In this document: piece by piece, positions 27,184 through 36,017 of the stretch
How positions within the stretch are numbered: the first letter of the stretch is position 1
How the letters are laid out: each line of letters begins with the position of its first letter
Source of the DNA: JAHEJB01 sp041748175
Lineage (GTDB): Bacteria; Bacteroidota; Rhodothermia; Rhodothermales; Rubricoccaceae
Assembly: GCA_041748175.1 (NCBI GenBank)
Contig: JBGTDU010000152.1
Coordinates: forward strand, 5,562 to 69,561
Length of the DNA: 64,000 nucleotides
Direction: 5' to 3'
Made by a program: the position numbers and the translations under genes
The notes under the pieces: model-generated
Databases searched by the model: none
Told to the model about the DNA's origin: nothing
The model's input: the letters and a program-made list of their open reading frames with translations, nothing else

Positions 27184-28912
27184 GCAAACTGAAAACAGCG
27201 GGGAGACAGGCCCCACGAGGGGAGAGCCTTCAACGGGAAGCCACGGTCGAAGTGCGGCACCACTGATCGCGCTCGGCATTCTGTCGAGCCGAATTATGGG
27301 GCTCGTCCGCGAGAAAGTCGTGGTCTTTTTCTTCGGGCTGGGTGCACACTACGACGTGTACCAGCTTGCGATGAAAGGCGCAAATCTGCTGAACAACCTT
27401 CTGGGCGAAGGAACGCTCTCGGCATCGTTCATCCCGATATACAGCCGGATGCTGGAGGAAGGGCGCGACCGGGATGCCGGACGGTTCGCGGGCGCTGTTT
27501 TCGGCCTGCTCCTGATCACGATGGCCATTCTGACGGGCGTTGGAGTACTTGCCGCGAAGTACATCGTCGCGGTCATTGCACCGGGTTTTCTCGGAGACGC
27601 CGCCCGACTCGCCTCGGGCGAGCTGCCTATCAACCGGTTCGACCTGGCCGTCCGGGCGTTTCGGATTACGCTGCCGATGGCGGCATTTCTAGCGCTCTCC
27701 GCCTGGGCGCTCGGGGTTCTCAACAGCCACCGCAAATTCTTCCTGCCCTACTTCGCGCCGACGCTGATGAACATTGCCGTGATCGCAACGCTGCTTGTTG
27801 CGGGCATGACGTTCTTCGACAACCCATTCGCGACGGGTGCCCTGGAAGTCGTTCCCGTGCCCATCCTGAACAAGCTCCTGATAGCCGCGGTGCTCGGAGC
27901 GCTCATAGGCGGGTTTCTCCAGTTCGTTGTTCAACTTCCGCTTGTCTTTCGTCTGATAAGGGGATTTCGGTTTTCGGCATCCAGGAATGTTGAGGGCGTC
28001 CGCGATGCGATCAGCGCGTTCGGGCCGGTTGTAGCTGGGCGAGGCGTCGCGCAGCTTTCCAGCTACGTGGACGTGATTCTGGCAGGATTGGCGACGGCGG
28101 GAACGCTCGGAGCATTGCGGCCGGCCATCGTCCTTTATATGCTTCCGATCTCCCTTTTTGGGATGAGTGTGGCAGCAAGCGAACTACCCGAGCTCTCACG
28201 CATCAGTGGCGTTCGCCTCGCCAGCTTTCTGGAACGCGTAGAGCGTTCAGTGCGGCAGATGCTCTACCTCATCATCCCAACGGTTTTGGGATACCTGGTC
28301 TTCGGGCTCCTGATAGTTGGTGGCCTGTTTGGGGGCGGCGCGTTCGACCTGGACGACACGTGGCTGGTCTATCTCATCCTCGGCGGATACACCCTGGGGC
28401 TCGGGGCAACGGCCGTTTCGCGGCTCCTTCAGAACAGTTTTTATGCGCTCAACAACACAAAAACGCCCGCAAAGATCGCCGTGCTACGTGTCGTAGTTTC
28501 GGGATTCGTCGGAGCGGGGCTGATGTTCTGGCTCGATGGCTTTGGCATCACGGAAACGCTTTCCCTTCCTCCGACAGCTCAACGGCTAACGCTTGCCGCC
28601 GTGGGCCTAGCGGTCGGCGCCTCGTGCGGAGCATGGGTCGAACTCGCCGCGCTTCGGATCGCGTTGCGACGTAGCGTTGAAGGCTTTCGCCTTCCCGTTG
28701 GACGCGCGCTGCAAATGATGGGGCTTGCAGTCGTCGCCGCGATCCCCGCCTTTGGTTTACGGCTGGCGCTGGCCGACGGTGGCCTCCCAGCTTTCGTTCA
28801 AGCCCTCCTCGTGTTGGTCGTGTTCGGAATTGGCTATCTGGCCCTCGGGCACTTCTTGCGCTTCGACGAGGGCGAGGCGTGGATCGGGCGGTTCTTGCGT
28901 CGGAAACAATGA
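27176..28912 (+). CDS. murJ: Lipid II flippase MurJ (MviN family)
   Basis: A 578-residue polytopic protein with about 14 membrane spans after a ~30-residue polar N-terminus. The conserved first segment contains SRIMGLVREKVVVFFFGLG and the family block LLNNLLGEGTLSASFIPIYS. It flips the lipid-linked peptidoglycan precursor lipid II across the cytoplasmic membrane. It overlaps aroQ upstream and the polysaccharide deacetylase downstream (ATGA), so the three genes are translationally coupled. Confidence 0.93.
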   Translation: MPEQTENSGETGPTRGEPSTGSHGRSAAPLIALGILSSRIMGLVREKVVVFFFGLGAHYDVYQLAMKGANLLNNLLGEGTLSASFIPIYSRMLEEGRDRDAGRFAGAVFGLLLITMAILTGVGVLAAKYIVAVIAPGFLGDAARLASGELPINRFDLAVRAFRITLPMAAFLALSAWALGVLNSHRKFFLPYFAPTLMNIAVIATLLVAGMTFFDNPFATGALEVVPVPILNKLLIAAVLGALIGGFLQFVVQLPLVFRLIRGFRFSASRNVEGVRDAISAFGPVVAGRGVAQLSSYVDVILAGLATAGTLGALRPAIVLYMLPISLFGMSVAASELPELSRISGVRLASFLERVERSVRQMLYLIIPTVLGYLVFGLLIVGGLFGGGAFDLDDTWLVYLILGGYTLGLGATAVSRLLQNSFYALNNTKTPAKIAVLRVVVSGFVGAGLMFWLDGFGITETLSLPPTAQRLTLAAVGLAVGASCGAWVELAALRIALRRSVEGFRLPVGRALQMMGLAVVAAIPAFGLRLALADGGLPAFVQALLVLVVFGIGYLALGHFLRFDEGEAWIGRFLRRKQ

Positions 28913-29847
28913 ACCATCTTACCAATCTTTCCGAACGGGCGCGATTTATCGCGCCCCTACTTCTGCTTCTTGGCGGAATCGTGGCGGCTCAGGACCGTTC
29001 CGTCGCCATCACGTTCGACGACCTTCCGGCTTCGGGAGCTGCGAGCCTTGCGTGCAACGCGAACGCGGTGCATGATCAAACCCAAAGATTGCTAGCCCAC
29101 ATCACCGAACGTCAAATCCCTGCCATCGGCTTTGTCAACGAAGGTAGGCCCTGCCCGGATGTCGTTGAAGAGGTTCTGCGCCTGTGGCTGGACGCCAGAA
29201 TGGACATTGGCAATCACACAGCTACGCATCCCGACCTCAATGATCTGACGGCTGACGCCTTTCAAGAGGATATCATCAACGGCGAACCGATCACGCGGCG
29301 ACTGCTTGAAGAAAGAGGTCGGACGCTCCGCTATTTCCGATTCCCGTTTCTCCACGCAGGTGACACGTCGGACAAGAAAGAAGCCATCGAGGCCTTCCTT
29401 GCCGAGCGCGGCTACACGATTGCTCCCGTCACGATTGACAGCGACGAGTGGCTTTTTGCACGCGCGTACGCCCTTGCGCTACATAGCGGCGACGTGCCTA
29501 CGTCCAGTCGGATTGAGTCGGCCTACATTGCCTGGCTAGAAGCCGTCGTCGCGCATTTCGAGACCTGGTCGGTGGACGTGCTTGGCTACGAAATTCCGCA
29601 CGTACTGCTACTGCATGCCAACCAACTCAACGCGGCCATGTTTGACGACGTCGCGGCGCTGTTCGAGCGGAGGGGCTATCGGTTCATCACTCTCGATGAA
29701 GCACTTCAAGACCCGGCCTATTCCCAGCCCGATCCCTATGTCGGGCGCTTCGGAAACTCCTGGCTTCACCGCTGGGCGCGCGGGAAAGGGATGGAGGTTC
29801 GGTGGGAGCCCGACGCGCCGGAGTGGATCATGGCGTACGGCGACTAG
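28909..29847 (+). CDS. Exported polysaccharide deacetylase (NodB/CE4-like)
   Basis: The ATG at 28909 overlaps the murJ stop (ATGA). The 312-residue protein has a signal peptide (LLLLLGGIVAAQ) and then a carbohydrate esterase 4 fold: VAITFDDLPASG holds the catalytic base and metal-binding Asp, IGNHTATHPDLND the HxxxH metal ligands, and RYFRFPFLHAGD the arginine-containing MT3 motif. MT4-like PVTIDSDEWLF and a late VLLLHANQLNA (MT5 His) complete the set. It should remove acetyl groups from an N-acetylglucosamine polymer in the periplasm, perhaps peptidoglycan given its partner murJ. Its stop overlaps the stop of the convergent gene inside a CTAG palindrome. Confidence 0.88.
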   Translation: MNHLTNLSERARFIAPLLLLLGGIVAAQDRSVAITFDDLPASGAASLACNANAVHDQTQRLLAHITERQIPAIGFVNEGRPCPDVVEEVLRLWLDARMDIGNHTATHPDLNDLTADAFQEDIINGEPITRRLLEERGRTLRYFRFPFLHAGDTSDKKEAIEAFLAERGYTIAPVTIDSDEWLFARAYALALHSGDVPTSSRIESAYIAWLEAVVAHFETWSVDVLGYEIPHVLLLHANQLNAAMFDDVAALFERRGYRFITLDEALQDPAYSQPDPYVGRFGNSWLHRWARGKGMEVRWEPDAPEWIMAYGD

Positions 29848-30914
29848 ACAACCGCAGGCTCAAGCATCCTGAGCATCCCGATCGTGGAGTCCGTAATAAC
29901 CGGAATACCGATGGGTAGCGTATAGACCGGCGAAACATGGCCGATGGGTGCTCCAGTCCACGTCGGCTTGCGGAGAGACAGGAGGTGATCGCGGAGGAGC
30001 CAGGCCATACCGTCGACACCCGAATCGCCGGTACAACGTGCACATTGGCCGAAGACTATGCCCGCCGCGTCCTTGAACGAACCGGCCAGGATGAACTGCG
30101 TCAGGAGGCGATCGACGCGGTAAAGTTGTTCGCTGACTTCTTCGAAGAACACGACGTGCCCTGCAAAATCGGGCAGGTAGGGCGTGCCGATCAGCGCAGA
30201 GACAACCGAAAGATTCCCACCGACCAAAGGACCCTCTGCAATGCCACCACGGATCGGGCGGATGGGATCGAGGCGAGTCTGCCTGTCTTCTGCTTCAACT
30301 GGATCGAGCTGGAGGCGCTCCCCGCGCATGAGAACGTCCAGAAAAGCCTCGACCGTGCGGATGCTCCAGTTGCTCCGGCCAACGGGCCCATGGAATGTAA
30401 CGAGGCCACTTCGCGCGTAGATGGCGAGGAGCAGAGCCGTAATGTCCGAATACCCGATGAGCGCCTTGGGGTTGGCGCGGATCGCCTCATAGTCGAGCAG
30501 CGGCAACATCCGCGCGCATCCCCAACCGCCGCGAAGTGCCAGGATGGCATCAACATCGGGGTCGATGAACATGTCCATGATGTCCTCGGCACGTTGCTCA
30601 TCGGTGCCTGCCAGGTATCCGTGATGCGCCATCACGTGCCGCCCAGGCTTGGTCAGGAAGCCCATCCTATCCAACTGCTCTTGCGTCTCCTCCAACTGGC
30701 TTATCCTGTCCATCCGCCCAGCCGGGGCAACCAGGCCGATCCGGGAGCCGGGTCGTAGGCGAGGTGGTCGAATCAGAGGGCGGGCCCCAGTAATCGGCCC
30801 CCCCGTCGGCCGTTCACTTTCCGGAACGCGTTGGGCGGAGACGGCGAGGGCAACAGGCGTTGCCAAAGCGCCAAGGCCGAGCGTGCGGAGGAGTTTGCGT
30901 CGCGAGAGACTCGC
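29844..30914 (-). CDS. LD-carboxypeptidase, S66 family, Tat-exported
   Basis: I place the start at the GTG at 30914, which puts a twin-arginine signal (SLSRRKLLRTLGLGALATPV) at the N-terminus. The frame stays open to a TTG at 31010, and that leader looks unconserved. The 357-residue product has the S66 motifs: RIGLVAPAGRMD, GGWGCARMLPLLDYE, IGYSDITALLLA with the nucleophile Ser, then GGNLSVV and late E and H residues of the catalytic triad in the EEVSEQLYRVDR and GHVSPVYTLPIG regions. Such enzymes trim the terminal D-Ala from murein tetrapeptides or resemble microcin-immunity MccF. The periplasmic peptidoglycan role fits the neighbouring murJ and deacetylase. Confidence 0.88.
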   Translation of the reverse strand, partial: ASLSRRKLLRTLGLGALATPVALAVSAQRVPESERPTGGPITGARPLIRPPRLRPGSRIGLVAPAGRMDRISQLEETQEQLDRMGFLTKPGRHVMAHHGYLAGTDEQRAEDIMDMFIDPDVDAILALRGGWGCARMLPLLDYEAIRANPKALIGYSDITALLLAIYARSGLVTFHGPVGRSNWSIRTVEAFLDVLMRGERLQLDPVEAEDRQTRLDPIRPIRGGIAEGPLVGGNLSVVSALIGTPYLPDFAGHVVFFEEVSEQLYRVDRLLTQFILAGSFKDAAGIVFGQCARCTGDSGVDGMAWLLRDHLLSLRKPTWTGAPIGHVSPVYTLPIGIPVITDSTIGMLRMLEPAVV

Positions 30915-31116
30915 CACGTGGGCTTCTTCTTCAGAGAGAGGCAAAGCGTAAGAAAACGGTTCGGGGGACGTGGCCTTCCCGGAGAATCCCCCCGTCGAGG
31001 CCGTGCGCAAACTAATCGAAAACGCCCCCTCAAGAATGAAAGGGTCGAAACAGTGGCTGCTTTTACTGGCCAGGCGCCTGCCTTAGCTTGTTCGCACAAC
31101 AACTTGCACACTGAGG

Positions 31117-31566
31117 ATGAGCCGCATCATACACGTCGGCGATACACCGGCCAAACGCCGCAACGGGCACATCCGAAGCTGTGCGGAAGTGATCCGCCTT
31201 CTTGCCCAACATCCCAGCCTCAATTCCGGTGCCTTTGACGGTGAGGCGCGGGACATGATGGCGTTTCTGGTCTTCAGTCTGCGTGGGATCGAGGAAACCA
31301 TCGAGACTAGCGCGCAGGCCTGGGACGACCGGAACTACTGGAAGAAATCGGAGAAACTCCGTGACGACTGGCGGTGGACGCGCAAAACCGCCGACCAACT
31401 GGAAGCCCTGATGTTGGACGACCGCTGGCTGGAGATTCCGGTCATTCTCATCGAACTGGTTCCGCGCTTTCACGCGGTTACGATCACAAAGATGATGCGC
31501 GATAGCGACTGGTGGGTGGGCGCCTACAGCGCGATGGTCAAGACAGCGAGCAAGGCCCTGAATTGA
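31117..31566 (+). CDS. Conserved hypothetical protein
   Basis: A 149-residue, mostly helical soluble protein with a notable N-terminus, RIIHVGDTPAKRRNGHIRSC, and a central block WDDRNYWKKSEKLRDDWRW. I know of no functional assignment. The stop codon overlaps a TTG that is the best start for the following nuclease-like gene, which suggests the two are translated together. Confidence 0.7.
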   Translation: MSRIIHVGDTPAKRRNGHIRSCAEVIRLLAQHPSLNSGAFDGEARDMMAFLVFSLRGIEETIETSAQAWDDRNYWKKSEKLRDDWRWTRKTADQLEALMLDDRWLEIPVILIELVPRFHAVTITKMMRDSDWWVGAYSAMVKTASKALN

Positions 31567-32015
31567 ACGAACTGCAAGTATTTCCAGCGTACGCCTTCAC
31601 GACGCAGCAGCGGGACACCAAGACTTTCATTCTTGACGAGGTCCGCCGCCAATGGGTCCGTCTCACGCCGGAAGAGTGGGTTCGGCAGCATCTGCTCCGC
31701 GCACTCTTCGATCTCGGCTACCCGCGTAGTCTGACGGCCGTCGAAAAGAGTTTCGAGTATCTCGAGCGCACGTGGCGCGCCGATGTCGCCGTATTCGACC
31801 GCCATCATCAGCCACTTCTCCTGGCGGAGTGCAAGGCACCGCACATTCCCGTGACCGCTGCGGTTTTCGATCAGATTGCAAGGTACAATGTCGTTATCAA
31901 ATCCCACTCGCTCCTTGTGACGAACGGTCATATTCTCTATTTCGGAACGGTGGAGGATGGCACGATAAAGTTTCTCGATGCCATTCCTCCATACGATTCG
32001 ATTGTGATCGCGTAG
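31563..32015 (+). CDS. HsdR N-terminal-like (HSDR_N_2) nuclease-fold protein
   Basis: The TTG at 31563 overlaps the preceding stop (TTGA) and gives 150 residues. An upstream ATG at 31512 is possible but the extra residues look like out-of-frame sequence of the previous gene. The protein resembles the N-terminal nuclease domain of type I restriction subunit R standing alone: VRQHLLRALFDLGYP, then RADVAVFDRHHQPLLLAECK, a D-(x)n-ExK active-site pattern of the PD-(D/E)XK fold. No helicase, specificity or methylase subunit is present. Single-domain versions are common in Bacteroidota and their role is not settled. Confidence 0.82.
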   Translation: MNELQVFPAYAFTTQQRDTKTFILDEVRRQWVRLTPEEWVRQHLLRALFDLGYPRSLTAVEKSFEYLERTWRADVAVFDRHHQPLLLAECKAPHIPVTAAVFDQIARYNVVIKSHSLLVTNGHILYFGTVEDGTIKFLDAIPPYDSIVIA

Positions 32016-32098
32016 CGTTTGCTGTCCTCGCCGTTAACTCGTTTCTTGCGGCAAGCAGAAAATCAGACCCATCAATTTCACCCGCGTCGTTGCCCGAA

Positions 32099-34003
32099 AT
32101 GAGCAGCCCATCCATTCCCGATCGCCTTGCAACCCTTCTCGAACGGACGCCGCCGTTCGAGCTGTTGGAGGACAAGGAACGCCGCGCCCTGGTTGGTTCG
32201 ATGACTGTTGAGTTCTTCGAGCCTGGCGCCGTGATTCTCGAACAGGGGGTGGACGTCCATCGCTCGCTGTATTTGGTGGAGGAAGGCCTTGTTCGGCTGA
32301 TGAACATTGAGGAGAAGCGGCTGATAGACATGTGCGGGGCACCTTCCCAGTTTGGGTCGTACGGGATCCTCCAGGGTGGCATCTTGCCTTATGAAGCGCG
32401 GGCAGTGGAGCAAAGCTCATGCGCCCTGATCCCCGCGGAGATCTTCCGTACGCTGCTCAAATCGAACGACGCATTCGCGGCGTACTTCGATGAAGACATC
32501 AAGCGCTATGTCCGAACCATCGACACCGCTCTCGATGCCTCCGGTGCCTTTCTGCTATTCGATACGGAGCTTTCGCGCCTGAGCCGGGCGGCCGTCCTCG
32601 TGGCTCCGGCCACTCCGATTCGCGACGTGGCGCAGGCCATGAAGGATGCCGACGCCGACACCGTGGTCGTCGTTGAAAACGGCGCGCCATTGGGCGTCAT
32701 CACCGAAGGCGACATTGTCGAGAAGGTGGTAGCTGTCGGCCAATCCAGCGAGATGGTTGCTATGCAACTGGTGGACCGGCCAGCCATTGCACTTGATGGC
32801 TCGGAGCGTCTTTTCGACGCCGTTCAAACCATGATGCGAAATCGTATCCGGCGGATTGTGGTGATTAACAAATCCCCCGAGGCCGACGAATCACCCTTGG
32901 GAATCCTGACCGCTGAGGACGTGAGCCACTACCGTGGGCTCGATCCTGTTGCGACCATCGAGCTCATCGAGCGCGCCCGTTCGGTGAAGGCGCTAGCGGC
33001 ACTGCGAGGCGAATCCAACCGTCGGATGCTTCGGCTCTACCAGCAAGGGGTGCAAAGTGAAGACCTCCTCGGCGTCGTTGCAGAACTCGATGACCAGATC
33101 AAACGACGCCTACTACACATTGTAGAGCAGCAATCACGCGAAGAGAATCCAGGTGCGGTTGTGGATTTGCCGTGGGGGTGGCTGTCGTTTGGGACGGCGG
33201 GGCGCAAGGAGTCGACAATGCGTGCGCATCAGCACAACGGCCTCGTCTACGCGAACCCGACGGACGCACGCGAGGCGGAATTGGCGACGGCGTGGTTTAA
33301 CCTGCTTGCTGAGAGATTCTGCGAGGCACACGCGGCGTGCGGTTTCATTCCTTCCGGCACGGGAATTCTTGCCATGAACGAGGCGTTTTGCCAACCGCTC
33401 GCGAAGTGGCAAGAGATGTACGCGCACTGGGCTCAAGGCGTCGACGCGCCGGTGACCGCCAGGGCCGCGACCACGTTCGATGCGCGCCTTCTACATGGCG
33501 AAGAGGCCCTCGGCGAGACCATACAGTCCACGATTGGAGAACATGCGTCCAACCCACGGCTTCTTTCCATTCTCGTCAGCCAAGGCGCCGAGATCAACGT
33601 CCCGCTTTCTGTGTTTGGTCGCTTCCAGCTTGAGCGCAACGAGGACGAGCAGGAAGGCTTTGACGTTCGGATGAGAGGTCTTCGCCCCGTCGTCGATTTT
33701 GCCCGCGCATTGGCGCTGGAGATTGGCTATCTGAAGTCGGCGAATACGTTCGACAGGCTTCGAGCGGTTGAAGCCTCGAAGAGCTTGTCGGTCGCGGAAG
33801 CGAAAGCGTTGCTCCCGGCCTTCCGCACGCTCACCGACCTCCACCTCCGCCTTCAGATGCAGGCCACCGAAGTCGGCGAGGCACCATCCGATTGGATGGA
33901 CCCCGGCAAGCTCCACAAGAGCCAGCAAAACCTGTTGAAGGACACGCTGAAGACGATTCAGAAAGTTCAGCAGTCGCTGGCTAGTAGGTATGTGCAGCGG
34001 TAG
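32099..34003 (+). CDS. DUF294 protein: cNMP-binding, CBS pair, degenerate nucleotidyltransferase
   Basis: The ATG at 32099 starts a 634-residue protein with four parts: a cyclic-nucleotide-binding domain (about 15-130), two CBS domains (about 165-290, GVITEGDIVEKVV and GILTAEDVSHY), a GlnD-like DUF294 nucleotidyltransferase domain (about 300-450) and a helical DUF294 C-terminal domain (about 480-630). In the nucleotidyltransferase the usual GSxGRxEQ...TDQDNALI is replaced by GTAGRKESTMRAHQHNGLVY, so the two metal-binding aspartates are histidines and the domain is probably not catalytic. It may act as a sensor of cyclic nucleotides and adenylates. The open frame continues upstream but without conservation. 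Confidence 0.85.
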   Translation: MSSPSIPDRLATLLERTPPFELLEDKERRALVGSMTVEFFEPGAVILEQGVDVHRSLYLVEEGLVRLMNIEEKRLIDMCGAPSQFGSYGILQGGILPYEARAVEQSSCALIPAEIFRTLLKSNDAFAAYFDEDIKRYVRTIDTALDASGAFLLFDTELSRLSRAAVLVAPATPIRDVAQAMKDADADTVVVVENGAPLGVITEGDIVEKVVAVGQSSEMVAMQLVDRPAIALDGSERLFDAVQTMMRNRIRRIVVINKSPEADESPLGILTAEDVSHYRGLDPVATIELIERARSVKALAALRGESNRRMLRLYQQGVQSEDLLGVVAELDDQIKRRLLHIVEQQSREENPGAVVDLPWGWLSFGTAGRKESTMRAHQHNGLVYANPTDAREAELATAWFNLLAERFCEAHAACGFIPSGTGILAMNEAFCQPLAKWQEMYAHWAQGVDAPVTARAATTFDARLLHGEEALGETIQSTIGEHASNPRLLSILVSQGAEINVPLSVFGRFQLERNEDEQEGFDVRMRGLRPVVDFARALALEIGYLKSANTFDRLRAVEASKSLSVAEAKALLPAFRTLTDLHLRLQMQATEVGEAPSDWMDPGKLHKSQQNLLKDTLKTIQKVQQSLASRYVQR

Positions 34004-34099
34004 GGTGGGCCAGATGTCGGGATCGCAACACCAATCTGAGGCAATCTGTTTGCGATCAGTGGCCAGATCGAGAGGACTCTTCTCCGAGGAAGTGCAGTC

Positions 34100-34312
34100 T
34101 CAGGCGCTTGGCCGTATCGGATTGTTCTGCCTCCGTCCCAGGGTCGATGATCCGCGCGACAACTTGCGGCCTCCATTCGGTGCAACAACCGTGAGCCAGC
34201 GGTACTCGCCCAGCGGGATGTCATGCTTTGTAACGAGGCCGAGCTTCTCGGCATGAAAGGCTAGGGCGTTGTCCTGATCGTCTACGAAGATGCTGGCAAC
34301 ACGGATTTGCAT
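34100..34312 (-). pseudogene. Truncated VOC/glyoxalase-family gene
   Basis: From ATG 34312 the protein begins QIRVASIFVDDQDNALAFH and runs to LGEYRWLTVVAPNGG, a typical first half of a VOC-family (bleomycin-resistance/glyoxalase I-like) protein of ~130 residues. The next ~20 residues are unrelated and the frame ends after 70 codons. No continuation of the domain, including its second metal-binding glutamate, was found in the other frames downstream. I read it as a 3'-truncated gene. It starts 7 bases after the NTF2-like gene. Confidence 0.7.
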
Positions 34313-34319
34313 GGGTCTG

Positions 34320-34802
34320 CTAGTCCTCTTCAGGCAGCGAGTTCCACATGTCGTGCGCGATGCGCCAGACGCCATCCGGGTCGCGCTGCCAGACGACGAG
34401 GTACTTTCCTCGAAAAGGCGGGCGCTCCACGCCATCCTGCGTTATCGCGCCCTCGAAATAACCCCAGTCGTAGGCCATATCTCCCTCGACCCTGAGCTCT
34501 TCAGGTATGGCTTGATGATGCGTGACCACGCGGCCTTCCGGCAGTGCCCACAATTCCAAAAGGGCATCATGCCCACGAATGAAATCCCGCCCGCCCGGCG
34601 CGGCTATTCCGTCCTCTGCATACACGGCCACCAGCGCTTCGATGTCTCCGGCCATGTAAGCGTCCGACAAGGCTCGCGACTGAGCGAGGATGGCGGTGAT
34701 GTCTTCGGTGGGGCCTTCGTGGATGGGGGTGGGTTGGGCAGATACACTCCCAAATAACAAAAGGAAGCAGATGAAGGCGTAGAGCGTTCGCATGGGCAAC
34801 AT
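34320..34802 (-). CDS. Exported SnoaL/DUF4440-like (NTF2-fold) protein
   Basis: A 160-residue protein with a signal peptide (YAFICFLLLFGSVSAQ); ATG 34793 is an equally good start. The mature part has the NTF2-like cone: AQSRALSDAYMAGDIEALVA, VYAEDGIAAPGG, and the strand pair GKYLVVWQRDPDGVWRIAHD. Such proteins bind small hydrophobic ligands or act as simple isomerases or hydrolases. The function here cannot be specified. It precedes the truncated VOC gene on the same strand. Confidence 0.8.
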   Translation of the reverse strand: MLPMRTLYAFICFLLLFGSVSAQPTPIHEGPTEDITAILAQSRALSDAYMAGDIEALVAVYAEDGIAAPGGRDFIRGHDALLELWALPEGRVVTHHQAIPEELRVEGDMAYDWGYFEGAITQDGVERPPFRGKYLVVWQRDPDGVWRIAHDMWNSLPEED

Positions 34803-34847
34803 AGAAGGGATAAAAGCGCGATTTTGAAAAGCGACTACTTAATGCTA

Positions 34848-35756
34848 CTAAGGCATATCAAACGTGATGGAAACAGCGCTTGACATTGGCCGAGTCTTCT
34901 GGCTCATTAGCCGTGTCATGTGGAGGAAGTGTGGCGACTCGTCAATCAAGCCTTCTTTGCAATCCAGCATCAAGTCTCCAGCAAAGTGTTCAAGCCTCCA
35001 TCCCGCCGTGTTGGGTTCAGCTAGAAACTCACCGCCAAGTAGGTATTTCAGGTCGGCGTAGGAGGGGATGTAGTTTTTCGCTTTCTCGACAAGGGCGATA
35101 TTGAGGGAATCCATAGGCACGACCCTACACCCCACATCATTGTCGCCCAATTCCGGATACCCACCGATCAGCGGCATTCTAATTTTGTGAGGTATGCACA
35201 ATGGGTTGTAGAACAAATAATACATCTTCATATCATATCGAGATTGGAAAGAGGTCATCGCCTGCTGTTGGTCACTCTCTTTCTTAAATGCTTGATAGCG
35301 CGATTCCTCACTGAAGGAAAGGTCTCTTGCCTGAATTAAATCGTTGTGTTCATGCTCAGCAACAATTAAGCGACCAAGCCCCATTCTCCTCCAGTCTGAG
35401 TCTTCTTCCTCGTGCTCGAGTGGCGCGGCGTATAGTCTCTTCGACTGAAGAAACGCCATCTTGCTTCTGATCACTTTTCCGCGGCGGCGAAAAACGATCA
35501 TCAGTGCAATATCCGCTACTTCCCAAGTACCGAAATGTCGACCACCTCCAATAAAGTGCGCGTCAACTCGGACCGTCCAATCGGATGGAAAAAATACAGG
35601 TCCCTGAATTCCGGCAAAGTAGGACACGAAGCGCATATCGAGCGGCTCTTCGTGCATGCCAGGCCACGCAGAGAGGTCATAGGCCAGCTTACGGTTGCAA
35701 CTTTCGAAATGTGCCTTGATGAACTCTCTTACATCGTCAGGAACTCGAATCTGCAT
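34848..35756 (-). CDS. Hypothetical protein, possible QxK-type nuclease fold
   Basis: A 302-residue soluble protein whose base composition is visibly less GC-rich than its neighbours. I recall similar unannotated proteins in other bacteria but no function. One block is suggestive: GTWEVADIALMIVFRRRGK followed about 19 residues after the Asp by FLQSKRLY. A hydrophobic D...(x)n...QxK pattern occurs in Mrr-like PD-(D/E)XK nucleases. The match is by eye only. It lies in an accessory stretch beside a toxin-antitoxin pair and a gene remnant, which fits a defence or mobile-cargo gene. Confidence 0.65.
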   Translation of the reverse strand: MQIRVPDDVREFIKAHFESCNRKLAYDLSAWPGMHEEPLDMRFVSYFAGIQGPVFFPSDWTVRVDAHFIGGGRHFGTWEVADIALMIVFRRRGKVIRSKMAFLQSKRLYAAPLEHEEEDSDWRRMGLGRLIVAEHEHNDLIQARDLSFSEESRYQAFKKESDQQQAMTSFQSRYDMKMYYLFYNPLCIPHKIRMPLIGGYPELGDNDVGCRVVPMDSLNIALVEKAKNYIPSYADLKYLLGGEFLAEPNTAGWRLEHFAGDLMLDCKEGLIDESPHFLHMTRLMSQKTRPMSSAVSITFDMP

Positions 35757-35831
35757 GGCAGCTTATTTCACATCTGAGAGTGGTAACACGTCAAATTACA
35801 GACAGAAGTCATTCAGGCAGGCAGATTGGTC

Positions 35832-35973
35832 ACGCCTCCCCACCCTCCGCCATCACGGCTCCATTCGTCGCCGCGGCCTCTTCCGGTGAGACGTCCGTCG
35901 TAAGACTAACCCCGCCGCCGGGTGCAGTCTCAATCAGCACCGTGTCGCCGTCGCGGACGAAACCGGCGAGGAT
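35832..35973 (-). pseudogene. Displaced 3' remnant of clpB
   Basis: These 142 bases match the last 142 coding bases of intact clpB (36775-36916) with about 16 mismatches by hand count (~89% identity) and no gaps. The similarity stops sharply at both ends. In frame it encodes ILAGFVRDGDTVLI...SPEEAA...GGEA, the ClpB C-terminus. It begins 45 bases after the HEPN stop. A frame from ATG 36018 (overlapping the HEPN stop as TAATG) runs through it for 62 codons, so a short fusion peptide could be made, but it lacks all ClpB functional parts. Confidence 0.88.
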
Positions 35974-36017
35974 TCTATCGTATGCTGGGACCGCGTCTCT
36001 GATTTGGGGTGGAGCCA

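Noticed and set aside
31563..32015. A type I restriction system
   Set aside because: Only the HsdR N-terminal-like domain is present; no helicase, methylase or specificity subunit nearby.
34100..34312. A 3' remnant produced by the same insertion process as the clpB and cytidylyltransferase remnants
   Set aside because: It is a 5' fragment, not a 3' fragment, and no intact parent copy lies in the window; the other VOC gene (52301-52717) is a different subfamily.
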